A stretch of 40,691 bases of DNA from Planctomicrobium piriforme (GTDB lineage Bacteria; Planctomycetota; Planctomycetia; Planctomycetales; Planctomycetaceae). The position numbers and the translations under genes are program-made. The notes beneath the pieces are model-generated. The model ran no database searches and was not told the origin of the DNA. It saw only the letters and a program-made list of their open reading frames with translations. The stretch spans positions 1 to 40,691 of the forward strand of contig CAMAVF010000012.1 of the NCBI GenBank assembly GCA_945861445.1. The letters run 5' to 3'. Shown here in pieces: positions 1 to 8,408 of this stretch. Positions within the stretch are counted from its first letter, which is position 1; each line of letters begins with the position of its first letter.

Positions 1-114
1 GTACCGACAGTTATTGATGCGCCGGTCCTAAGTCCTTTCCGTCCCTTGAATTCCAAAGGACGCTTGTCGGTGAGTCATGATACGACCGATGACGGGGAAT
101 ATGATCGACGCTGA
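1..114 (+). CDS. possible 3' end of a gene cut by the window edge
   Basis: Frame 1 is open from the first base to a TGA at 112-114 (37 codons), while the other two plus frames close within 30 bases. The residues look protein-like (a PVLSPFRPL stretch, then an acidic, polar tail) but no family is recognisable. It would be convergent with the kinase gene ending at 154. The open stretch is short enough to be chance, so this is only a possibility. Confidence 0.25.
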   Translation, partial: VPTVIDAPVLSPFRPLNSKGRLSVSHDTTDDGEYDRR

Positions 115-153
115 TGGTGCGTCCGGCTGACTTCACGTGGAACGCGAAGGCTA

Positions 154-2184
154 CTATTGTGGTGTGACCCACTCGGCGTTGTGGATGTGGGCGTCGTGGC
201 CGTGGCCTGAAGCGTCTTTGATAAGTTTTTGCTCGACCTGGCTGGACTCGAAGTGATAGAGCGCCAGCGTCTGCGTTTCCTTGGTGAGAGACCGTGTCAC
301 TTGGAACGGGGCCTTGTAGAGCAGGCCGCGCGAGATCCGGACCGACAAGATGCGGCCGCCGAAAAAGCGGTCGTTTTGGTCGGGGGGCAACTGGTCTTTC
401 ACGACGCCCCCGATGTACAGGCCGCCGTGCGTCTCGGGCAGGTTGAATTCGGAATTCTGAGCTGAGACGGGCCGGCCGTCGATGAACAAGTGCAGTTCTT
501 TATTCTGAAAGACCCCGGCCACATGGACCGGTTTTCCCAGCACCGCGGGCACATCGGCGTGAATCAGATGCGATTCTTCCCCCACGCGCCGCGCCAATCC
601 CCAGCGGCCCTCGCTCAAGAAAATCGCCATCCAGTTGGGGCCCAGCCAGGAGATCACATTGCAGAGCCGATTGACTTCGGGAATGACGATCGCTTCCAGG
701 GTATAGGCTTCTGGCGCAATCGGTATCAAATCCGGCGCGACGACATAGCTGGAAACACCGTCGAAAGACAGCTCGAAGCGTTCCGCTGCCACTGCCACTG
801 CCGGAGTTGGATCGGGAGTTGCCGGCCGCATCACGGCGACAACCGCCACGCCGGCCAGGATCATCGCCACGACAACCCCGCCCCACACTCGCGGATTGAA
901 CTGCAGCACGCGGGTGAAAGCCGCGTGCCCAGGCGAACGCGTGGCAGAACGATCCTGTGAATTTCTGCGGATCTCGGTGGCAGCCGTGTCGATCGAAGTT
1001 GGAATGTGCCGGGCTGGAGCAGGTGCCGGTGCGAGTTGTAGCGCTTCCAGCTCTTTCACGACTTCGGCCGCAGTCTGATAACGATCAGCCGGCTCCTTGG
1101 CGACCATGCGGTGGAAGATGCGTTCGAGTGCCACCGGCAGCGACGCATCCACGTCGGTCAATAATGGAATCGGCTGGCTGAGGTGCGAGAGAACTGTGTC
1201 GAGAGCCGTGGCGCCGGAATAGACGTGCCGTCCGGTTAGTAGAAAGAAGAGTGTACATCCCAGGCTGTAAATATCCGCACGGGCATCGGCCCGGCGGACG
1301 TCGCGGGCCTGTTCGGGGGCCATGTAGGCCGCTGTCCCCAGCACCATGCCGGAATTGGTCAAGTCGGTGGCCGAGCTTCCCGAGTCGGCATCGAGACGAG
1401 CCAGGCCCATGTCGAGAATTCTCACGACCCCGCCCGCATCGCGCAACAGATTCGCCGGTTTAACATCGCGATGAATGATCCCCTGCCGATGAGCGTAATC
1501 CAATCCGCGTGCCGCTTGCAGGATGCAGTCTACGGCAGCGGCGACCGGCAACGGTCCGCCGTCCTTCACCATCGCCTGGAGATCTTGACCGTCGATGAAC
1601 TCGGTTATCAGGAAGTGGACTCCGTCCTGTTCGCGCGCGTCGAGCGCCGCGACAATGTGTGGATGTGTCAACCGCGCGGCGGCACGAACTTCACGATCAA
1701 AACGCTGGATCAACGCGGGATTCTGCTGGATCTCGGGCCGCAACACCTTCAACGCCACCACCCGACCCATCCGCACGTGCAAGGCCTTATAAACAGTCCC
1801 CATCCCTCCGCCACCGATGTGACCGATGATTTGATAGTCACCCAGTCGCTCAGGCAGGGGGGAATTCGTCGTCGAGCCACCCAACGAGTCAGCGGAAGTG
1901 ACGAACAGACTGGCCAGCCACTCGCGGTCGGCCTGGGGGAAACGTGCAGCATATTCGTCGAGCACGACGGTCTGGCCCGCTCGCCGGCGGTATTCGAGTT
2001 CCAGCGGTAGCAACTCGCGGAATGCCGCCTGCCACTCCGTGCCAGTCAGGTCGTTCAAAAGCTTTTCCAGCGGCCGCGGCGTTCCCGCCTGCCAGCTCGC
2101 TTCGAATTCATTGCACAAACGGTTGATGCGCAGCATCTGCGTGGCTTCGAGCGCATTGGAATCGCGATCACGCGGGGTACTCAA
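154..2184 (-). CDS. membrane-anchored Ser/Thr protein kinase with extracytoplasmic LamG-like domain
   Basis: Hanks-type kinase of about 676 residues. Residues 1-110 form an N-terminal region typical of planctomycete kinases (RLCNEFEASWQAG). The kinase domain spans about 115-380: glycine loop GGGGMGTVY, VALK lysine near 146, catalytic HRDVKPANLL, a DMG in place of the usual DFG, and an APE-type MAPEQ. One transmembrane helix follows at about 435-453, then a roughly 200-residue domain that resembles LamG/concanavalin folds (EAYTLEAIVIPE, LFIDGRPV, GGLYIGG). The kinase should lie in the cytoplasm and the LamG-like part outside. I chose a TTG start at 2184 because it overlaps the stop of the sigma-factor gene (TTGA) and has GGGGAAGGG about 9 bases upstream; ATG at 2136 is the alternative (660 residues). 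The pairing with an ECF sigma gene suggests a signalling unit; substrate and ligand are unknown. Confidence 0.9.
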   Translation of the reverse strand: MSTPRDRDSNALEATQMLRINRLCNEFEASWQAGTPRPLEKLLNDLTGTEWQAAFRELLPLELEYRRRAGQTVVLDEYAARFPQADREWLASLFVTSADSLGGSTTNSPLPERLGDYQIIGHIGGGGMGTVYKALHVRMGRVVALKVLRPEIQQNPALIQRFDREVRAAARLTHPHIVAALDAREQDGVHFLITEFIDGQDLQAMVKDGGPLPVAAAVDCILQAARGLDYAHRQGIIHRDVKPANLLRDAGGVVRILDMGLARLDADSGSSATDLTNSGMVLGTAAYMAPEQARDVRRADARADIYSLGCTLFFLLTGRHVYSGATALDTVLSHLSQPIPLLTDVDASLPVALERIFHRMVAKEPADRYQTAAEVVKELEALQLAPAPAPARHIPTSIDTAATEIRRNSQDRSATRSPGHAAFTRVLQFNPRVWGGVVVAMILAGVAVVAVMRPATPDPTPAVAVAAERFELSFDGVSSYVVAPDLIPIAPEAYTLEAIVIPEVNRLCNVISWLGPNWMAIFLSEGRWGLARRVGEESHLIHADVPAVLGKPVHVAGVFQNKELHLFIDGRPVSAQNSEFNLPETHGGLYIGGVVKDQLPPDQNDRFFGGRILSVRISRGLLYKAPFQVTRSLTKETQTLALYHFESSQVEQKLIKDASGHGHDAHIHNAEWVTPQ

Positions 2185-2801
2185 AGTTCCATGTCCCTTC
2201 CCCACAGCGTGGCAATCAACTGTGTCTTGCGTTCGACTGTCCGATTGACGCACCCGATCTGCTCGGCAATTTCCGTGGTGGAAAATCCATCCAGTTTCAG
2301 GAGTGCGATCCGCTGCAGGTCGTGATCGCCGGTCGCCTCCAATTGAGCCAGCAGACGCTGCAGTTGATCCGACATCTCGGCGGCGAATTCGGGGGTCGGT
2401 TCCCGGCTGATGATGCCGCTCAACGGGACCGCGACCGGCCGCGGCAGCGACCCGGCCGAGTCGTTCGTGTCGGCCTGGCCCGTGCCGCCCCGTTTCTGGC
2501 GGTTTTCGCCGCGAATCAAGTCGACCGACTTGTTCGCCGTGATCGCCATCAGCAGCGGCCAAAGATTATTGCGATCCAGCAACTGCGTAAACCGGCCCGC
2601 GCGAGCTCCCTGGCAAAAACTGTTGAAGGCACTCAGCGCCACGTCTTCTTCATCCGCCACCGCCCGCGACACATAGTTCAACTTCCGCCGCGCCAGTTCG
2701 ACCATCCGCTCGAAGTACTCCTCCCACAACTTCTGCGCCGCGACTGAATCGCCGGCTTTGAGTTGATCGATCCACAGGGTGACGGGAGGGGGTAGGTGCA
2801 T
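2181..2801 (-). CDS. ECF-type RNA polymerase sigma factor (planctomycete kinase-linked type)
   Basis: About 206 residues. Region 2 is visible around residues 45-105 (ADEEDVALSAFNSF, LWPLLMAITANKSVDLIR), then a short polar linker, and region 4 near the C-terminus (RIALLKLDGFSTTEIAEQIG, then NRTVERKTQLIATLW) with a helix-turn-helix. The pattern matches the ECF-like sigma family (PF07638 type) that planctomycetes encode next to Ser/Thr kinases. The gene ends in TGA overlapping the TTG start of the downstream kinase, so the two are probably co-translated. I prefer ATG 2801 (MHLPPPVTLWIDQL) over an in-frame start at 2873, because the extra residues come from a low-complexity repeat (2811-2840) shared with the intergenic region. 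Confidence 0.88.
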   Translation of the reverse strand: MHLPPPVTLWIDQLKAGDSVAAQKLWEEYFERMVELARRKLNYVSRAVADEEDVALSAFNSFCQGARAGRFTQLLDRNNLWPLLMAITANKSVDLIRGENRQKRGGTGQADTNDSAGSLPRPVAVPLSGIISREPTPEFAAEMSDQLQRLLAQLEATGDHDLQRIALLKLDGFSTTEIAEQIGCVNRTVERKTQLIATLWGRDMEL

Positions 2802-2817
2802 GGATGAGTTGTCCTTG

Positions 2818-2962
2818 GTCCTTAGTCCTTGGTCATTAGTTCTTTGATTTCCCATTCGAGTCAACCAGGCCATCGCATGATAAAGCGTCTGCGCCTGTGA
2901 CCTAATAGCGTCTGGAAGGTCGCCCGTTCAAAACTAAGGACAAATGACCAAGGACTCAGGAC
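2818..2962. repeat. inverted repeat around the sigma-factor 5' end
   Basis: The 20 bases at 2943-2962 (aatgaccaaggactcaggac) are the reverse complement of 2818-2837 with one mismatch. Both arms sit in short repeats built on a GGACTAAGGAC/TGACCAAGGAC theme. The arms flank the likely promoter region of the sigma/kinase operon. A second, smaller hairpin (ATCCCCC at 3090-3096 against GGGGGAT at 3115-3121) lies closer to the divergent gene at 3173. Apart from these I see nothing gene-like in 2802-3172. Confidence 0.7.
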
Positions 2963-3172
2963 AAACAACCAAAAAACAAAAAATTGTCGCAATTCCATAG
3001 CCCTTAGCGAGCTTATCCGTGAGGCCACTGCGGTTCACGTTCAGGCTTGCCAATGTTCGGTTGCGTTTCGGACCTGACCCCGACCTTTCATCCCCCAATC
3101 GCAGGCTGGCAAGCGGGGGATTGTAACACAAATTGCGGGGGACATCCCTAGTTGTATCAAGGAGTTCTGACG

Positions 3173-5083
3173 ATGAGTTACTTCACGAATCTGATTGGTT
3201 CCAGCCGTAAATCACTGAAACGGAAGCTGCGTCCCGTGCCCCAGGCGGCTGTCGAGACCCTGGAAACGCGGTCCATGCTGACGGCCAGCCCGCTGCCCGT
3301 GCTGATGGTGATCGCCGACAGCCAAGACTTCTACTACAAGGAGTATGGCGATACACGGCAATCGATCGAAGCCGAAGGGGTCCAGGTTCAAGTGGCAGCC
3401 ACGACGCTGTCGACGTCCTTGCCTCATCAGGGGACCGGCGAACCCGAGGGGACCAACGGGGCCGTCACTCCCGACATCACGCTGGCCGCGGTCAACCCCG
3501 ACGACTATTCCGCGATTGTGTTCGTCGGCGGTTGGGGTGCGTCGATGTACCAGTATGCGTTCCCCGGGGACTACATCAACAATCATTACGATGGCGATCT
3601 CGCGACAAAGCAAGTTATCAACAACTTGATCAACGAGTTCATCGATTCGGACAAATTCGTCGCGGCGATTTGCCACGGAACGACGATCCTCGACTGGGCT
3701 CGTCGTCCCGATGGCACCAGTCCGGTCAACGGCATTCACATGTCGGTCCCGTACATTGGGGCACCGGCTGTTGTGTACGGCGGATTTGAATACGGCAACT
3801 ATGGGTTGGGACAGTATGAACAGGCTGTGGCCAACGGTGCGATTCCCAACACGGCCAGCGGGCAGATTGGCGACGTGTGGACGGTGACGGATGATGTTCA
3901 AGTCGACGGGAAATTCATCACGGCCGAGAACTATGACGCCGCCCTCTTGTTTGGCGAAGTGATTGGCCAGCAGGTGAATGCCGCGGCGCTGGAAGCCCTG
4001 CCCCCCGCCAACCAGGCCCCCTTGGCCAATGACGCCAACTGGCAACTGACCGAGAATTCTCCGGCAGGCTTCGTGGTCGGTGTCGTGACGGCGACCGACT
4101 CGGACGCCGGGCAAAGCTTGACCTATGCCATCATCGGCGGGAATGTGGACAACGCATTCGCCATCGATCCCGATACGGGAGAAATCTCGGTCGCGAATGC
4201 TGCTGCCATTAACTTTGAAGCGATCCCGGAGTTCCAACTGCAAGTTCAAGTTACCGATAGTGCGGATTCGCCGCTGAGCGACACGGCGTTCGTGTCGATC
4301 CAAATTGAGAACGTCATCGAGCCACCCGTTGCCGGCGTGCTGCGGATTGCCGACGACCTGATCGTTCAAGGGACATCATCGAGCGACACCGTTTACGTCT
4401 GGAGTGGCAGCAGTGCCTCGCAGGTCTGCGTGTGGATGAACGACGTCTTTTACGGGCAATTTGCGATGTCCGGCGGTCGCGTCATCGTCTACGGCGGAGA
4501 CGGCAATGATCAGATCTTCGCCACGGACGCGCGGTATCCCGTATCGATTTTCGGAGAACGGGGCCACGACATGATCACGGGTGGTTCCGCGGATGACATG
4601 CTGGATGGGGGCGAAGGAGTTGACCGGCTCTGTGCCAACGCGGGCAATGACCTGATTCTCGGCGGCGACGGGGATGATTTCCTGTACGGTCTGGAGGGCG
4701 ATGACGTCCTGGTCGGCGGAAATGGCAACGACCGTCTCGACGGCGACGTCGGCCGCGACCTGCTGATTGGTGGCGCCGGCAGCGACTATCTGAAGGGGGG
4801 CGCCGGCGAAGATCTGCTGATCGGCGGCCTGACCGACTACGACCAGGACCGGACCGCACTGGTCGCCCTGCAATCGGTGTGGATCGGCTCAGCCAACCCG
4901 GCCGCTCGGCGGAACCACTTGGCCAGCGGAGTCGGTTCGAACATTTATCTCGCCTGGAACGAAACCATTCACGACGACGGAGCGTCGGACGTCCTGTGGG
5001 GCGGTGATGATGTCGATCTGGTGTTTGCGGGCCTGGCGGAGGAGTTGTATCTGCGAGTCGATGATTTGGCGGTTCATGTTTAA
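3173..5083 (+). CDS. exported DJ-1/PfpI-like protein with cadherin-like and RTX calcium-binding repeats
   Basis: A 636-residue protein. Residues 25-40 (AAVETLETRSMLTAS) resemble the planctomycete LEPR-XLL motif found at the N-terminus of large exported proteins. Residues about 42-270 are a DJ-1/PfpI-like fold: a VLMVIADS first strand, IVFVGGWGAS, and a nucleophile elbow AAICHGTT with Cys167. Residues about 285-385 resemble a cadherin-type domain (NWQLTENSPAGFVVGVVTATDSD written in parts: LTENSPAG, VTATDSDAG, AIDPDTGEI). From about 440 to 555 there are GGxGxD-type RTX nonapeptides (GGDGNDQIF, GGAGSDYL) that would bind calcium outside the cell, with another copy near 610. ATG 3173 follows AAGGAG by 8 bases and is better than an upstream in-frame start at 3152. 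It may be an exported deglycase, protease or chaperone-like protein, but activity cannot be inferred from the Cys alone. Confidence 0.88.
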   Translation: MSYFTNLIGSSRKSLKRKLRPVPQAAVETLETRSMLTASPLPVLMVIADSQDFYYKEYGDTRQSIEAEGVQVQVAATTLSTSLPHQGTGEPEGTNGAVTPDITLAAVNPDDYSAIVFVGGWGASMYQYAFPGDYINNHYDGDLATKQVINNLINEFIDSDKFVAAICHGTTILDWARRPDGTSPVNGIHMSVPYIGAPAVVYGGFEYGNYGLGQYEQAVANGAIPNTASGQIGDVWTVTDDVQVDGKFITAENYDAALLFGEVIGQQVNAAALEALPPANQAPLANDANWQLTENSPAGFVVGVVTATDSDAGQSLTYAIIGGNVDNAFAIDPDTGEISVANAAAINFEAIPEFQLQVQVTDSADSPLSDTAFVSIQIENVIEPPVAGVLRIADDLIVQGTSSSDTVYVWSGSSASQVCVWMNDVFYGQFAMSGGRVIVYGGDGNDQIFATDARYPVSIFGERGHDMITGGSADDMLDGGEGVDRLCANAGNDLILGGDGDDFLYGLEGDDVLVGGNGNDRLDGDVGRDLLIGGAGSDYLKGGAGEDLLIGGLTDYDQDRTALVALQSVWIGSANPAARRNHLASGVGSNIYLAWNETIHDDGASDVLWGGDDVDLVFAGLAEELYLRVDDLAVHV

Positions 5084-5163
5084 ATCGCCTTGTCATTCCC
5101 CTGTGATCCGGTAGGATAGACCAGAGTTATTGACCCCCTGTCCCGTGGAAGTGGAGACGTCGC

Positions 5164-6585
5164 GTGTCTCAGATATTCCGGCATCATGCCTCGCCTGGGT
5201 TGTCCCGTCGCGATTTTGTGCGGGGATTGGGGGTCGGTACGCTGGGGATGAGTCTGCCGCAGGTGCTGGCGGCTGCTGAAAATGCGGGAGCTAAGCCGGT
5301 GAAGGCCAAAGCCTGCATCATGATCTTTCTGTTCGGCGGCCCCAGCCAGATCGACACCTGGGACATGAAGCCCCAGGCTCCCGTCGAGAACCGGGGCGAA
5401 TTCAAACCGATCGCGACCACGGCTCCGGGGATTGATGTCTGCGAACACCTGCCGCTGACGGCTCGTCACATGCATCAAGTTGCGGTGGTCCGGTCGGTCA
5501 CCATGAACGGCCTGGTGATCGGCAACGGTGACCATCATGCCGATACGTACTACTCGTTGACCGGTCATCGGCCCGATCGATCGTTCTTTATTGAAGGCAT
5601 CAATCGCAAGCCACACCTGGACGACTGGCCGTGCATGGGTTCGACCGCCGCGTCGCGCATGCCGCGTGATCCGGAACTCCCCCCGGTCGTGCAACTGCCT
5701 GCTCGGTCGGGAGAGGTGACGAACTACATCAACCCCGGTCAGTTCGCAGGCGTACTGGGCCCGAATTACGAGCCCGTCATGGTGCGTGGCGATCTGGCTC
5801 ATCCGCGGGACCTCAGTGTCCCGCAATTCGCCATGCCGGCGGACCTGAGTGCCGATCGCCTCGGCCGGCGTCAGAATCTGTTGGGATCGATCGACCGGTG
5901 GCAGGCGGGTGTCGAAAACTCGGGGGGGTTGCTCGATAGTTATCTCTCGCACGAGCGTCGGGCATTTTCGTTGCTGACCTCCCCCAAGGCGAAGCGGGCC
6001 TTTGATCTGAGCCTGGAACCCGAACCCGTTCGCGTGCGTTACGGCAACGATATCAACAGCCAAAGCATGCTGATGGCCCGCCGCCTCATCGAAGCGGGCG
6101 TGCCGGTGGTCAACGTGCATTGGATCGGGAAAGTCGTCGGGGCCGGATTGAGCTGGGATACGCATAGCGACAACTTCAACCAGTTGAAGAACACGTTGCT
6201 GCCGCCGTTTGATTCGGGATTCTCCAGCCTGTTGACCGATCTGGAAGAGCGTGGCATGCTGGACGAAACGCTGGTGGTGGTGAATGCCGAGATGGGCCGC
6301 ACCCCGAAAATCGGCGACCCGCGCGCTGGCGGTTCCGCCGGTCGCGATCACTGGGTGAACTGCCTGTCGGTTCTGTTTGCCGGCGGAGGGATCCGGGGCG
6401 GTCAAGCCTACGGTGCGTCCGACTCGGTCGCCGGGTATCCCGCCGCGAAACCGGTGAATCCAGAACACATCGCCGCCACGATTTACGAGGGCCTGGGCAT
6501 CCGCGAGAACCTGATCTTCCGCGACCGTGAAGGCCGCCCCTTCAGCCTGGCCGAAGAGGCACCGCCGATTCCGCTGTTCGGTTAA
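5164..6585 (+). CDS. DUF1501 family protein with twin-arginine signal
   Basis: A 473-residue member of DUF1501, a sulfatase/alkaline-phosphatase-like fold greatly expanded in planctomycetes. The N-terminus carries a twin-arginine motif (LSRRDFVRGLG) followed by a hydrophobic stretch and an LAAAENA cleavage-like site. Family motifs are clear: FLFGGPSQIDTWDMKP near residue 57, WDTHSDN, VVNAEMGRTP and GRDHWVN. The start is GTG at 5164 with GGAG just upstream. It follows the DJ-1-like gene by 80 bases on the same strand, so co-transcription is possible. Unlike the second DUF1501 gene in this window (26085), it has no DUF1549/DUF1553 partner next to it. The biochemical role of the family is not established. 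Confidence 0.92.
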   Translation: MSQIFRHHASPGLSRRDFVRGLGVGTLGMSLPQVLAAAENAGAKPVKAKACIMIFLFGGPSQIDTWDMKPQAPVENRGEFKPIATTAPGIDVCEHLPLTARHMHQVAVVRSVTMNGLVIGNGDHHADTYYSLTGHRPDRSFFIEGINRKPHLDDWPCMGSTAASRMPRDPELPPVVQLPARSGEVTNYINPGQFAGVLGPNYEPVMVRGDLAHPRDLSVPQFAMPADLSADRLGRRQNLLGSIDRWQAGVENSGGLLDSYLSHERRAFSLLTSPKAKRAFDLSLEPEPVRVRYGNDINSQSMLMARRLIEAGVPVVNVHWIGKVVGAGLSWDTHSDNFNQLKNTLLPPFDSGFSSLLTDLEERGMLDETLVVVNAEMGRTPKIGDPRAGGSAGRDHWVNCLSVLFAGGGIRGGQAYGASDSVAGYPAAKPVNPEHIAATIYEGLGIRENLIFRDREGRPFSLAEEAPPIPLFG

Positions 6586-6623
6586 AACGCTCTAACAACG
6601 CACCAGATTGCCAACGCCGTGTG

Positions 6624-6941
6624 TTATCCCACGGCGGGCCAGAAGGCGACGCCAGTGACGGTCAGGCCCATTCGGGCGTAAATCAGAACGGCGACAACAT
6701 TGATGTTGTAGACCAACATCGCGGCGATCAGGCCCCGGTTCTGTGCGTGATGCCGCGCCTGCCAGCAGGCAATCCCCAGCGAGAGCAGTGCGGCTCCCGC
6801 GATGCGGGCCGCTGCCTGGCCACCCGGTGTATCCAGCGAAACGCTCAGCAGCAACCAGACTGGCACCGACGGGATCGCCAGCAGGACCACACCGATTCCT
6901 ATTTCGAGCAACGCTGTCAGCACGAGCAGGTTTTTAGTCAC
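6624..6941 (-). CDS. small integral membrane protein
   Basis: 105 residues, almost entirely hydrophobic, with three to four predicted membrane segments: about residues 4-32 (possibly two turns of helix, broken by PSVP), 43-60 and 68-92. No family is recognised with confidence; overall shape is like small DoxX- or DUF4345-type proteins, but there is no diagnostic motif. The start is GTG at 6941 and lacks a good Shine-Dalgarno sequence. It lies 32 bases downstream of the glycine-rich protein gene on the same strand and could be read from the same transcript. Confidence 0.6.
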   Translation of the reverse strand: MTKNLLVLTALLEIGIGVVLLAIPSVPVWLLLSVSLDTPGGQAAARIAGAALLSLGIACWQARHHAQNRGLIAAMLVYNINVVAVLIYARMGLTVTGVAFWPAVG

Positions 6942-6973
6942 GCGATGAAGGATTTCAAGAGGGCCTTGATGCT

Positions 6974-8329
6974 TTACTGCGCCGGCTGGGGGAGGCGAAT
7001 CAGCGTGAGTTGACGCGATTGACCGTCGTCCGTGTGGACATACACCGGCGTCGCATCCTTCGTGAGATTCGCGATACCCGCTTCATAGACCGGGAACTTG
7101 TCATCACCAATCTTCCACGCCGCGCGCTGGGTCTTCTTGTCGACGGCCCCACCCAGGTTGATGACCTGGTCGTTACGGACATTGTGGTAGTTGCCGCGGA
7201 TCAGGCCCTGGGGATTGACGGCCAGTTGGAAGATGTCGTCGGAAGTGGTTTGATCCCCTTCGACGATCGCGAAGACACCCAGCGGCATCCATTTGGAATC
7301 CTCATCGGGATCGGCCTGCCCCGTGCTGGCAATCTGACTCGCCTGGTTGGCATACTCTTCCGTCGTCCCGGCCGAATCGCCATTCACGTAGACCGCATTG
7401 GACTGGGCGACGACATTTCCGCCGTAGTCGTACAGCATAGGTGTTCCCGGCAGTCCGACTTGTGCGGCGACGGCGCGATAACCGGGGTTGGCGTAGACCG
7501 ACACGTTGGTCAGATTCTTGGCGGGCCAGGCATTGGGATAGCCGCCGTACATGGCCGGGCTGTAAGCCGGATAGGTGGCCGCTGCTCCGTGAAACGCCTC
7601 GGTTTGCGATGCCAGTGCGGCCGATGAGTTGTAGTAGGTCCCCGAAGCCCGCTGAGCGGCGGGGTAGCCCGGCACTCCGGCAGCGCCTGCACCGGCCCCC
7701 GGACGATAACCAACTCCGCTGGCCGGACCACCGACACCCGCGGCGCCCACTCCGGCACCCGGCCGGAAACCGGCTCCACTGGCTGGTCCACCGACACCAC
7801 GCGTTCCGGCGCTCCCCGCACCCGCCCCGGGCCGGAATCCGACTCCGCTGGCCGGTCCACCAGCCGCACCGCCGCGACTGCCGAATCCGCCCGCACCGCC
7901 CCCTTCGTGACTGAAGGGACCCATGGCCGCGTTACCAGGAGAAGATCGCCCGCCAGCACCTCCGGATGACAATCCGCCTCCGAATCCACCGCGTTGAGCC
8001 CCGCCTCCAGCACCACCGAAGCCACCTGCGCCGCCGCCACCACCTCGTTGAGCACCACCAAATCCACCGCCAGAACCTCCGGGACCACCTGCTCCGCCAC
8101 GTGAAGCCCCGCCCGCTCCGCCGCCAAATCCTCCGCCCGAACCACCGCGCGAGGCACCGCCGCCGGGTCCGCCACCAGCTCCACCCCGCTGAGCCCCGCC
8201 ACCTCCGCCGGGCCCACCACCTCCGCCGCCACGTGCTCCGCCTCCGCCCCCGCGTTGAGCCAATACGAGTGATGCCGGAATCATCAGAGAGAGAACGAGC
8301 GCTGCGGAAGCGAAGTGCTTCAAGTGCAT
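6974..8329 (-). CDS. secreted glycine-rich protein with conserved C-terminal domain
   Basis: 451 residues. Residues 1-24 are a signal peptide (hydrophobic core ALVLSLMIPASLVLA, cleavage before QRGG). Residues 25-150 are almost pure Gly/Ala/Arg/Ser repeats. Residues about 157-220 contain three near-identical units of the form GGPASGxGFRPGAGxGxAG. After a Tyr/Ala/Pro-rich stretch, residues 345-451 form a globular domain (WMPLGVFAIVEGD, LAVNPQGLIRGNYHN, RAAWKIGDDKFPVYEAGI) that also occurs in other planctomycete proteins of this shape, some of them loosely annotated as protocadherin-like. A surface or matrix role is likely but unproven. ATG 8329 is chosen because it starts the signal peptide and has AAGG about 10 bases upstream; the longer frame to 8509 overlaps the neighbouring gene. 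Confidence 0.8.
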   Translation of the reverse strand: MHLKHFASAALVLSLMIPASLVLAQRGGGGGARGGGGGGPGGGGGAQRGGAGGGPGGGASRGGSGGGFGGGAGGASRGGAGGPGGSGGGFGGAQRGGGGGAGGFGGAGGGAQRGGFGGGLSSGGAGGRSSPGNAAMGPFSHEGGGAGGFGSRGGAAGGPASGVGFRPGAGAGSAGTRGVGGPASGAGFRPGAGVGAAGVGGPASGVGYRPGAGAGAAGVPGYPAAQRASGTYYNSSAALASQTEAFHGAAATYPAYSPAMYGGYPNAWPAKNLTNVSVYANPGYRAVAAQVGLPGTPMLYDYGGNVVAQSNAVYVNGDSAGTTEEYANQASQIASTGQADPDEDSKWMPLGVFAIVEGDQTTSDDIFQLAVNPQGLIRGNYHNVRNDQVINLGGAVDKKTQRAAWKIGDDKFPVYEAGIANLTKDATPVYVHTDDGQSRQLTLIRLPQPAQ

Positions 8330-8408
8330 GATGTGCTGCCTTAAGGGATGCGGTGGCGATGAAGGGTGCGACTGGAACAATTTCCGTAAATGAAGTCGTC
8401 CGGCGCAC

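Noticed and set aside
5080-6468. 462-residue open frame opposite the DUF1501 gene, and similar long antisense frames at 3212-4369, 18094-19161 and 20394-21218
   Set aside because: All lie opposite genes with clear family motifs, have no ribosome binding site or recognisable domain, and are explained by the high GC content at third positions.
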